A stretch of 64,000 nt of DNA from contig NC_049987.1 in the NCBI RefSeq assembly GCF_000003815.2, forward strand, positions 9,257,100 to 9,321,099, in the 5' to 3' direction. Shown here in pieces: positions 1 through 23,700 of the stretch (position 1 is its first letter; each line of letters starts with the position of its first letter). The notes below the pieces were generated by a model. It made no database searches, had not been told where the DNA came from, and worked only from the letters and a program-made list of their open reading frames with translations. This DNA comes from Branchiostoma floridae. Taxonomy: Eukaryota > Chordata > Leptocardii > Amphioxiformes > Branchiostomatidae. Position numbers and translations under genes: made by a program.

Positions 1-457
1 AAGAAATATTGAGTAGACAACAAACTGATCATGTTTTATGGTTCTAATAACATATAAGTTAACCATGCACTGAACAATCATAATCAGACCAAAGTTCATT
101 CATCTATTAATATATCATTATTTGCAATTTGTAAAAAGAAGTCACATTTCATCTAACACGATCACAGCCCAACGATGTACCTGTGATTGTAGCCTATCAT
201 CACTGATGCAACTGTAATTTCTGACAGGAAACACACCCATCATTGGATACCTGAGATGCCCCACCCACCACCCCCTTATTCTTGTAGGAATAAGGTTTAA
301 CGCGTGTCATCAAAAGACCACAGAGAGCAACAGAACCACTAGATTGTTGCTATATGAATCTACATGCCATGATGTGGTAGCAGGGGTGGCTCTAATCTTC
401 TAAATTTGATATTTAATACAAATATATTCTTTTATGATTTTGAGAACACCTGCTTAC
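1..457 (-). other. Part of TMEM30 intron 1
   Basis: Follows the donor of the TMEM30 first exon on the minus strand. I see no second exon, RNA gene or clear repeat in it. Confidence 0.6.
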
Positions 458-649
458 CACTATCTCCTGGACGTTGTTGGACGTGACCAGCAAGCCGATC
501 CCGATGGGGATGAAGAGCAGCCCCACGCCGTAGAAGGCGGGCAGGACAGTCCCTGCGGTCATGATAGGCTGCCATGCCGGCAGCCGTTGTTGTTTAAAGG
601 CGGTATCTCGGGGTTTTTTGTCCCCCGATCTTGTGCCTTCGGCAGACAT
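458..649 (-). CDS. TMEM30A: TMEM30/CDC50-family flippase subunit, first coding exon (partial gene)
   Basis: This exon encodes 64 residues, the N-terminus of a CDC50/TMEM30 protein. Members of this family are obligate beta subunits of P4-ATPase phospholipid flippases and are needed for their exit from the ER and for their activity. The family-typical block [13 protein letters not shown] followed by [10 protein letters not shown] is present at about residues 16-40, then a hydrophobic first membrane segment (about 31-56) and the conserved TSNNVQEI. The exon ends in phase 0 at a clean minus-strand donor (gtaagc, 452-457). The start is the only Met upstream of the conserved block. Later exons, including the glycosylated ectodomain and second membrane segment, lie beyond the left edge. 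The A paralogue is the best guess; the invertebrate gene could equally be the single ancestor of TMEM30A and B. Confidence 0.9.
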
Positions 650-1065
650 TTTGCTTCCTTTTCTCTGGAATGAAATTACACTAAGAGAAAAACTAGCAGG
701 TGATTTGACTACGCAATGTATTTGAGATAAATATTATCAGGAATATCACACTATTACCCAAAAATAGCAAAAATGTTATATTTTGAGCTAAAAACATAAC
801 TGCCGTAGTAAAATGCTTATATTTTATAGGAACAGTTGTATTTATTGTTGTGAATACTGCGGAGAATGAATGATGCGAATGTCGGGTCTTTTTTTCACAG
901 CTTTACATAAATCTCATTACTGCGCAGCTGGTAGTGCGCAGGGAATAGCCAGGGTTCGTGCAGACGTCTTGCACGTTTTTGCCATTTCTGGTGTAGAAAT
1001 TTTCATTTTTCTCGAGGGAATCTGAGTACTTTATTTGCTGTAAGGGTTAAGGATCTGGTCTAGAG
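650..1065. promoter_or_regulatory. Divergent (head-to-head) promoter region of TMEM30 and KDM1A
   Basis: The two start codons face away from each other and are separated by 416 bp, so both 5' UTRs and core promoters must lie here unless upstream noncoding exons exist. No convincing TATA box is seen at an expected position for either gene. Two TGCGCA cores at 921-926 and 935-940, with starts 14 bp apart, resemble half-sites of the NRF1 palindrome, common in TATA-less housekeeping bidirectional promoters. Start sites cannot be placed from sequence. Confidence 0.55.
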
Positions 1066-13845
<12,780 letters not shown>

Positions 13846-14414
13846 CCAACACAGCAACCCCCTACTGTAGTGGTCACCTAACCAACACAGCAACCCCCTA
13901 CTGTAGTGGTCACCTAACCAACACAGCAACCCCCTACTGTAGTGGTCACCTAACCACTGGGAATAGGTTGGGCAAAAAAGGACTGTATACATGTTTGATC
14001 GTAAAGAACTCTAAACTAGAGGGTAGATCCACAAATCTACTCAAGACTTTTGTATAAAGCAATGATCTGCTTGACTCCCTAAGTTATGACAATTGTGTGA
14101 CCAGTTGTCAAACTTTATACTGTTCTGTTCTGTTTTGTTTTGTTAATTTATCAGCAATTGTAAATAGCTAATGGTAACATATGACAGCATACAAGAATAG
14201 AAAGCAAGCAAATGGAGGTATACCCAATTACGAGTATCATGACTATAAATATTAGAGATACCACTCTGCATCCATCAATTAGAAGTAGTTTCTATAGCCT
14301 GAAGGACTCTTCTGTAGATGGTGCTGGGTCTTTGTGTGACTTCCCTGTTGTATATAAGGAGTAGCTTTGTCATGTGTACATGTAGGAGTACATTTTATCA
14401 GCATATAACTTATT

Positions 14415-14420
14415 AATAAA
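14415..14420 (+). terminator. KDM1A polyadenylation signal AATAAA
   Basis: Canonical hexamer about 570 bp after the KDM1A stop codon, followed by a T/G-rich stretch (ttcgtctatgttcttattgg), as expected for a cleavage region. The 3' UTR would be 13846 to about 14440. Confidence 0.6.
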
Positions 14421-14606
14421 ACGTTTCCACTGTAATTTGTTCGTCTATGTTCTTATTGGTCACTTGAAACACTTCTTGATAATGTGTTGGATAAAACTTG
14501 CTTTGTAATTGTTAAACTGGCATTGGAGAGGGTGAATATGTATTTGTGCTTGTATTCAAGTATATTGCAATATGCACTTTCACTGTTTGTTTTTTTATAT
14601 CATTGC

Positions 14607-14608
<2 letters not shown>

Positions 14609-14658
<50 letters not shown>
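14609..14658 (+). repeat. (TG)25 microsatellite
   Basis: Uninterrupted TG dinucleotide run of 50 bases. It creates spurious Val-Cys and His-Thr open frames on the two strands. Confidence 0.98.
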
Positions 14659-14660
<2 letters not shown>

Positions 14661-15139
14661 ACAGTAATTGTAACTGCTGAAACCATGCAGATAATTCTCT
14701 TTTAATAGGATTGTCGCAGATAACTTTGTAACTCAGCAGTGCACCCAAGGCCAGGGTTTATTTACTCTCCCAGTGTTTGTACACAAGGCACCACAGAGAT
14801 TGTTGATTTGCCTGCAAAGCCGTTTGCATATCTGTCAACACAGGTCCTGCCAGTATGGTCTCTCCTGTACAACTCTGCTGCCTGTGGAACAGATAAGGAC
14901 ACCATGATGGACGGTACAGGTCAGAGGTCACAGGGCGGTATCTGTCTGGTGGCATATGGTCCAAGGAGTTGTTGATCTTGAAGGTTTTGAAGAGATCTGA
15001 CTTGAAGGGATGAACTGTCTCCTCATTGCTTGCTTATCTTTGTAGGGAAAATGTCAACTTATATCATGGTCACGTGTTTGGGAGATGGTGGTGGTATTTT
15101 TTGTTGTGACCTTTCAAGGCCAGAATCAAACCTTGAGTC

Positions 15140-15352
15140 CAGGGCTGTCTCCAGCTTTAAATTTCATTCTGTCCCAATTATTGTTTGGGAGCCAATACTG
15201 TTGATTTTTGTTGTTAAATCTGTTCTTAAAAGCTTATAAGAATACATTTTCATCAGTTTTTTGTTATGGTGGGGCGGAATTTTTTATGTCCCAACAAGTA
15301 ACTTTCTGTCTGCGATCTGTGGACTGAAGGATGGGTCCTGGAGACAGCCCTG
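15140..15352. mobile_element. CAGGGCTGTCTCCAG hAT-type MITE, 213 bp
   Basis: Perfect 15-bp terminal inverted repeats CAGGGCTGTCTCCAG. Flanks cttgagtc and ctttagtc form an 8-bp duplication with one mismatch. No coding capacity. Confidence 0.88.
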
Positions 15353-18300
15353 CTTTAGTCATCATTTGAACTCAAGTAGGATTTCCAGACTCTTGTGAGA
15401 ATCTTGTGATGCTGGATGAGCAGATGCTGAAGCAATGAGGTTCTGTTAACATTGCAGTAAATCTTTTGTACCCAAAAATAACACGGCCAATTGAAAGTGC
15501 AATAACACCTGACATAGTAACCTTATTTGTTAGGTCCAGGTGAGGATTTGGCAGACGTTCACAGAACACTGAAACACTATGCCTGGCCCTGAGAGTATTA
15601 AGTAAAGGTAACTTCCTCTGGGATGCCAAGAAGTCTTAAAAGAGCAGCTGGCTTCTTTTCCCACTTAAGACTCTGCTAAGTTGCTTTTTCAGCCTTCTTG
15701 AAGGAACGAAACACATGCATGTCCTGTAATAGGCATCACCAGGGACAGATGTATGAGTTGTGTTAAGTAAACATGCCCTCTTGAGCATCACTGAGGGATT
15801 GTTAGTCTTTGAAAACAGGATTACCTTCTAAAGTCATCCATATAGAGTGTTGTTTTTGTTGCAACATACATTTGTACATGTCCGATGTATGCACAAGTAG
15901 AGGCTTTTCTTCAAGCTTGGCCATGCAGCCCCTTTTTTCAATCCAGTCACATAATAACAGAGGAAGTAGTTGCAGATTTCACGATTACTGTACTACCTTC
16001 CCTATTAAGGAAAGCAACTTGTGTGGTAAGAAACTGGTATCAGATCATGGCCTTGGGATTTCTTCCTGGAGAGCAGCTACCTGGTTTTGAAATGATTTGC
16101 TTTCCACTCGCCCCCTCTATCCTTTGAGGACAATCTGTTACCACTGCAAATGTTGATTTTCAAGAGGCTTGACTTTCAAGGAAAAGCTTTATCTTAAGTG
16201 GTGCACTGAAAGTATTGGAGAGTAGTCAATCCTTGACCGTCTGTATATGGGAAGATTAGATTAACTTTCGAATGGTGGCACCTGGGTGACACACATGCAG
16301 TCTTTCTGCAGGCAGAGGGTCGAGGCTGCACAACAATCTTCAACAGTTGTGATGTCAGAAAACTCCTCATGTAATTGACATTATTGGTATCTGATGACTA
16401 ATGGTAAAGCGGAAATGAGAGGGACTTGATTGGATAAGATGTTGGGTTGGGTTTCTAGAAATGTTGGGAGATGGGAAGTTAAAACATTATGTGGGCTAAA
16501 AAGATTGCTCCACACCTCTTATGTCTTAGGCTACCATTGTGTCACATGAGGAGCAGTACAATGAGTATTGGCATTTTGCCACTCAGAAGACTTACTAACT
16601 TTTCTCAACTATCCTACAATAGTTCAGGTCTGTCCTTTTTGCAACTTGATGATACAGTAGGCTCAACTTTCAGCATTCCTCATGTCACAAATATGCAAGA
16701 TTAGTAATTCAAAGGAATACTTATTCTATGATAAGACTGGCCCAACCCCGAGAAACACATGATGGAATATGTGTACTATAAAGTCTGACACAGTATAGGT
16801 AGCTCCACCAAGAGTAAAGGAGGTTGACTGTTTTCCCTTCTGCTTCCAAACTATTCTCAGTTTACATTGAGAAGCAGGGCCAGGGTGAATTCAGGTCTTT
16901 CCTTAATGTTTGGCACGTACAGAGACATTTGAGTCTTATTTACATGCTTGACACTTGGCACAAACTTGTACCACCAAGGTGTCAGGACTCGGGAGCCTTG
17001 AACCTTTGCGACCTATGACCCTGTTTTTATCCCCCTGGACTGTCCATGAACCCTGTGTCTTTGAAGTTTATTTGTCCACCTCCCCCCTCCCCCTCAACAC
17101 ACATTACTGGACACCTTAATTTAGCCCGACCTCCAAGCCTTCCTTGTTGACAGTCTCATTTGGGTCAAACATACATGCCAAATTCTGTAGGCTGGTGCCA
17201 ACCCAAATAAAGCTTGCTGATGGAATGTTCCAGAGAGAAGTCAAACAGACTCAAATTTCTCACTGCCATAGGATGTGGGACAAAAAAAAAAAAAAATAGA
17301 TGAGCTTGTGTGGTCTGATGAATTGACGACCATGTCATTACTTATTCCTCAATCAGATAGGTCATCATCAGTAGGGTCAGGATTTCAGCATATATGATTT
17401 GTCAACTGTAATCAGGTTCTTCTAATTCAAAGTCAGTAGTAACCATTACTTCAGATCAGGGCTTGTGAATTTGCAGCAGTGCTTGATGGATAAAAGGCTG
17501 CCCAGTTTCCGCTATCAACATATCAAGACTAACAACATATTCGTTCGGTTGTGATATTGGACTGTTGCAAAGGTTAAGAAAGCTGTCTACATTCTATCCA
17601 TAAATTTGTGCACAAAATCTTCTTTTGACTTTGGTTCTACTCCCATTCTAATTGATGTCAAGGAAAGTTGAACACATAAGGCCTCCCCAACTGTTCCTTG
17701 GGACTTCTTGGTAGCACATGACTTTACAAGCTGTCAGAGATTGAAGTAATTGGTTCCCCTCCATTTGAGGTGGCATGGAGGCAGTCCCTGAAAATTGGGT
17801 GATGTTTCAGGAGCTGTGTGAAACATTTCAGATATTTACTCCCCACAGCAACCTATCCTTGGTATGTCAGCCATGAGGAAAGAAAGCACGGCTGGAGCCA
17901 GGGCTGGGAACATATAAATGAGTAATGTCTCAATAAGGCTTACGTCACATTTCCAACTGACCATGCCCGACCGGGCTGCTTTCAGGAGCAAAAAATATGA
18001 TATAGACACCAAACTGCACAAGACATAATTTAAAAGAGAATAGTCATGGGCATTATTTTTGAATGTTCTAAAGCATACATTTCTATTTTTCCTTTCCACA
18101 AACTTCCCGGCCAAGCCCTGGTTTGGAAATGTGACATTAGCCCAAATTGTTAGGTCAGTAAACTCTGTTGTGTTTGTCAGTGATTATGAGTCAACATTTT
18201 AATTATTCATAAAATGTCCTCGGAAATCTAAATCTCTAAAGAAAACTTGACAATTCTTATAAACACAGTACCATGAGAGAGAAGACAAAAACTGCAGCAC

Positions 18301-19072
18301 AAAAAGCTGTTTAATTCACCATTAACACATTTTCCCATAATCTGTGATACACAGTGTGTCTGCCACCTTACCCAATGCCAAAGAATATCTTTAAAACATA
18401 TTTGCCCCAAATGGTTCCCAAATGCATTGGTCAACTAGCAAGGAAACAAAACTTCCACCATCCAAAAGCACAAATCCAGAGAGTGTGGCTTTGACTGTTA
18501 TTTCCTTCACTTGTGGACAGGAAAACACATTGGTTTCTCTTTTTATCGACCCTCTTCCTGCTGTCTAAGACCCTAACCCCATGACAAATACACAATGGCT
18601 ACCTTAGATCTAGCAGGCTGATGTATAATGTGCTATCCCTACTGGCTATACAGTTATTAGTATTTTCAGACCAAATCCTTATATTTTTCTTACAATTTAC
18701 AGCAGTTAAAATTATTACAATACACAAATCAATATACAGTACAAGTGCCACATGTATACTTAAGTATAATACCAAGGCTGACAAACAAGGCTAAACGTAC
18801 TGGCACCTGAGAGGGTTTTGTGTACATTTTGTGGTACTTTTTCTTCCTTTCTTTTTCTTAAGGAGGCTACAAAAAAGTATTTGTTAATGATGGCTATATG
18901 ACCATTTTTAACATCTCATATCATGGCTTTCTAAATATGGAATTACAAATCAGGCCATCCATTGTTGGTTGTTGAACTGAAGATGTCTGAGAGGTAAATA
19001 TCATTGTGATGGCATTAAAAAACAAACGAATAATTCGATAAGTACAGATCCTTTCAGCTCCAGAGCTGTTCT

Positions 19073-19097
19073 GAATGAATGAATGAATGAATGAATG
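19073..19097 (+). repeat. (GAAT)n microsatellite
   Basis: About six tandem gaat units. Confidence 0.9.
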
Positions 19098-19704
19098 TTT
19101 TATTATGATCAGTATGATCAGCTATGTGAAGTATTTTGCAGCCACAGGCTGAATTGCATACTTTTATACTGGCTGAATCTCTACTGGACAGAATTAAAAC
19201 ATCATTAAAATAAATTTATCTGATTAAAACACCACAAAAGATTCTGAAAATCATGAAACAATGTGGTTAACACAATGTATTCTGACAATATCCAGGTGGG
19301 ACTCTTTTAGCGCTGTGTACCTAAACAGATTTTAGGTACACGGCTTTAGTTACCGGACCTGTACCTAAACAATTTTAAAGGTACAATGTATAGTACAGGT
19401 ACGGATATTTGGATACACAGCCCAAGAAATATCATTTGAAACACACAAAAACAGTCATAATCTGTAGTAAAAACACTAACATGTGTATTAAACTACACTT
19501 ATATGTGTATTAAACAACTAGAAACTGTTCACTAGTCCACTGAGCAGTCGATATTATGATCTGTATTCATTTAAAGGCACTTTGGTTTTAACAGATCACT
19601 TTTTCACCTCACAGAACAAAAAGATTCAAAGAATTTTTAGCCACTGGCTTTGACCGTTTCACCAGAAATTCAAATAACACTTAGCTCATCAAATCTATAT
19701 TACA

Positions 19705-19710
19705 TTTATT
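19705..19710 (-). terminator. Candidate UST polyadenylation signal (minus-strand AATAAA)
   Basis: tttatt on the plus strand is AATAAA on the minus strand, about 320 bp after the UST stop. Other AATAAA hexamers occur further downstream (for example near 19100), so the site used is uncertain. Confidence 0.3.
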
Positions 19711-20028
19711 CTTTGACATCATTACTTACACATTCCTTAATTTGAAGATCCCCCTGCAATATTAGTCTTATCTTAATCGAAAATGTGTTAAAAATATAAG
19801 GTCACTATTATGCACATTGTGCATAGAAACAAAATTTGAAATATTTTTTCACAGAAAAAATGATTAGAATTCACAACTCTTCTGCAAAACATAGGGAAGA
19901 TGATAAACCAATACTCCAGATCTGATATTTGAAGAAGAAAACATGCACGGATATAAGTTTGGAGATGTCAGATGCACTGTACTTGAGTGTGGGACATGGA
20001 CAAAAGTAGATGTTTAACTTTGATTACA

Positions 20029-20774
20029 TCATCTGCTTTCTTCCCTATCATCTGTTTCTTCTTCATCATCCTCATCATAATCGTCTTCTTCCTTGTCTTC
20101 AGTGTCATATGTCCTCGGAGTAGGTCTTTTTCTGATGCTTTCAGAAGTCCTTGAGATGAGGTTATCATTTACAGCAGCACTCACTATACGTTGAGCCTGG
20201 TTTAAAACTCTTTCCATTTCTGTTTCTGCTCTGGGGAAGCTTTCACCTGATAAAGTGCCACCTTTTAAGGCATTTCCATCCCTGGTGTTACTATAAACAT
20301 TCTGTGGAAAAACTTTTCTTTCCTCTATGTGCATGGCATGTTTCTGTGTTTCATCTATTGCCAAGCTCGGTGCTTGTCTTGGATCAACTTTTTTGATTGG
20401 TTCCTGTGGAATTTTTTGCACTGTGGCATCCCCTGCTGTGCCTTCAGAAGCCTTTCTTTCATCCTCGTATTCATTTTCATTTTCGTCGTAATCCTTGTTG
20501 TCTGCTCCCACTGCAATAACGGGCTGTTCTCTGGCATAAGACATCAGTTTGGTTGATTTTCTGGCCATGATTTCCTTGTAGAGTGGATCGCTTCTGTATG
20601 CCACCTGGTCAGGGGTGGAGGGGATGTCCAGTCTGTTTTTCAGGTTGTGGAAGATATCACGAACAAAGTAGTAGAATTCATACTCCAGCTTCATTCTCCG
20701 CCGCATCTTGTCCCGGATGAACGGTGACGGCTGCGGCTTTTTCACAGTCTTGGAGGTGTTGTAAAGCTGGCTTA
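20029..20774 (-). CDS. UST: UST terminal coding exon 8 (residues 283-530)
   Basis: First part, [20 protein letters not shown] then [20 protein letters not shown], is the conserved C-terminal helix. From about residue 333 the sequence is low in hydrophobics and probably disordered, ending in an acidic run ([15 protein letters not shown]). No recognisable domain in the extra ~200 residues. Confidence 0.9.
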
Positions 20775-23700
20775 CTGCAAGGAAGAGATGAAAATAATCA
20801 GATCAAGCATGTAAATATCACATAAGTAGTAGGCAACCACTAACCCAAGATAAATCATAATTTGTAATTTGGCATAATATACAGGGAAGTGAGTCAAGTG
20901 AATAAGGTTGGGGACTTGGCCTTTCTAAATGTGATGTACAGAATACATGTAATTGTGACCTCCCCTCACAGGCCCTTAAAACATTACATTCATCTGTCTC
21001 ATGTAGGGAAGGGGAAGATAACTGCTTCGAGTCACAGACTTCTTTCTTCAACAAAGGCAGTACAATTTGCCGGACAGCAGAATCAGGCTTCTCCTTGATC
21101 AGCCAGTCAAGTTGGGAGATGCAGTGCCATATATGTACGTACATTGTAGTTAGTACCTACGTGTACACATAGACCCCACAATGGGAGAGCTCAAAAATAA
21201 ACAATGAAAAGCCTTTCTTGGGGGGATTGTTTTAACCAATCTTTGCAGTTTTGGGGTGGCTATTGCAGGACAGATTTTATACTTGTTGAATTAGGTTTAA
21301 AACATGACCTTTCTCCATCTTGGGGCATGACAGCCCTAGGATTTAGGAAATGACCATCAGGCAAAGCTAAAAGGAGCAATGCAATTGCTCTGAAAATGAG
21401 GGATCTTGCACAATGGCCATATAGACTTTGTTAGAAATGCATTTGATGGACAGTTGACATAACAGGTTATCATTTGAGGGTAATGACACCTTTTCTAGTC
21501 CACTTCTCCATAGGATTGCATGCAATACTACTGGTAGTCTCTACCAGACTCCGGGTCACTGGAAAAACCATAGAAATGGAACAAATAGAGGAGTAAGCCA
21601 GCCAGAGAACTATAGCCGGCCAGAGAAGTATAGCCGACTACAGTGCGCTGTTCCCTAGCCAGCTATACTTCTCTGGCCGGCTTAGTCCTCTATTTGTTAC
21701 ATTAAAAAAAAATTTTCAAGCGACCCCGAGTCTGGTAGAGACTACAATACTGGCATGTCCTGGAACCCTGGCGTCTCTCCTGGTCATACCTGAGCAGCTG
21801 CACACAAATCAGGCATTCCAGACAGTGCTAAATGTCTGAGACACGTGAAACAAGTGTTTACCTTAGCGGCCTTCTATTCATCCCCCTTCAAATAAACATA
21901 AACAAGCAACTACCCGCCGGTATTTAGTACTAGTACAGCTGGTCAGCTCTTTTCTACCAATGGCCGCCCTTGGTTTGGACTAAATACCATTTTCTGCTTG
22001 ATCAGGTGTGAAATTTCCACAGTTTACCCCCAAACACAGAGAGGATACCAAAGAGGGCTCTGTTTATTGTTGGTCAGTTTGTGGGGTCTCCAGCCTCACC
22101 TAACAGGGCAGGGGTATGTACATGTAATCTATCAGCGAGGCAGACTAGAAATGTGTTCATACTAGTAGTACTACAGCTAAATTGTACCCTAGGCCTATTT
22201 AGAACTACAGTAGGTCTATTTGAAGCAAGGTATCTCCAGAATCTGTCACACTATCCAACAACTGTGAACGTCAAGACTTGACTTCAAATTGACAAAACTG
22301 TATTTTCGTAAGCTTAATTCGACAGATTTAACAGCAGAAATTAACAACATAAGCTCCCAAATGATGCGTGGGATGGGAAAGATTTACAGCTGGCGACAGC
22401 CCTGGTTTGAAAGGTCTTCAGGTACTACTTGAGGCTTGTAACCTTTTTCATGTGTTTACAAGTGGTCAGTTTCAAACACCAGTAGCCAGGATTTTATGGA
22501 CCAAGGCCTAAAGAACACAAACACATGAAACCTGACAATGTTGGGCTGAACACTTGAAGAGAGATCAAACTGCCAGATGAGATCGCAGAGGCTCTGTAAC
22601 TTACCGGTATATTACTTTTACTATGAATGTGACTTGCAGTTACAGAAGTGATAGAGGACCACTTCTACAGTCATTCTATAGTACAGGCCAGTTTTTGCTC
22701 TGAGGAACTTTTTAAACACTTCCTGCAGGATCTGAGATTAGAGCCCAGCAATGTTTGTGTGCTTTCAGGGTTCAACACAAGAAAGGGGCACATGGGGGTG
22801 AGGTCAGGAGGGGTCAGCATGTCAGCAACAGCTGTAAATACAGCCTGGCTAGTCCTGATGACATCACTGCTAATGGAACAGTCCAGAATGGCTCTCACTG
22901 CACTGTTTAAACTCCAAGCAGATGTTGGGAGGCAAGATTGTTGCATTTTTCTACCTGTCTGTTTCTCTCTTGGAAAGGTTTGTTTGACACAGAAATCAGC
23001 AGCTATGAAAATGTAAGGATTTTGCCTCTAAACATTTTAGATTTTGCACTGAGATAGTCCTACCTTCTAAGACAAAATCATTTTTTTTCTGCAAATCTGC
23101 ACTGTGCAGGTTCCAGCCTGGCAGTATATCTAGTATGCAAGAGATCCTTGCAAAATGACCCTGGCTGAAGGCATATCCATTTGTACAAAACTTGGTTAAC
23201 ATCCACATATCTGTCAGTTCTGGCACGAAAAGCCTTGGGGGACTTTGTTTGTTTCAAGTGTATTGCAGGATGCGTGCCTGGTACGCACACACCCACACAC
23301 TGTCTCTCAGTATGACTTAAGTTTCATGGCAAAGTCTTAAACCTTTATCATCACAAACTTTATGGCATATAAAAAAGACAACCTACCCCACTGAGGTGGG
23401 TTCTCCCACACTGACATGGCTCCCTTGAAGAAGTTGGGCAGCAGATGTTCGAAGACCCGCAAGGTGTCGTTGAACTCTTCCAGGATCCCCACCACAAGAA
23501 ACTTGTCTAAGACGTTGTCTTTGGCCCTCTCCAATGCCCATCGTGATGGATCCCTGGAATAAGGCAGTAAAACATGTCTCCAACTTAGCAGCACAATAGA
23601 TTTATACTATCTCCTTTTTATATAGCACCAGCCGGCATAAGGCCACATTGGTTTGACTATATGGATGTCATCCTCTGTGAACCCCAAACTGATGCGAGCA

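Larger units (their letters stand above)
14441..20028. other. Intergenic and 3' UTR stretch between convergent KDM1A and UST
   Basis: Holds a (TG)25 run, one 213-bp hAT-type MITE (15140-15352), an A-run near 17282, a short GAAT microsatellite (19073-19097) and diverged GTACCTAAA palindromes around 19315-19410. No coding exon recognised; open frames are short and unlike known proteins. The part next to 20028 is presumably UST 3' UTR. Confidence 0.6.
20775..23386 (-). other. UST intron 7
   Basis: Contains a 212-bp MITE (21534-21745) and a truncated CAGGGCTGTCTCCAG-family right end (about 22316-22403). No other gene recognised; the open frame at 22648-23016 resembles no known protein. Confidence 0.6.

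Noticed and set aside
434-673. 79-codon plus-strand frame at the left edge
   Set aside because: Antisense of the TMEM30 first exon, whose protein is clearly conserved on the other strand.
22648-23016. 122-codon frame in UST intron 7
   Set aside because: No recognisable family and no splice or promoter context; length is within chance expectation for a 64-kb window.
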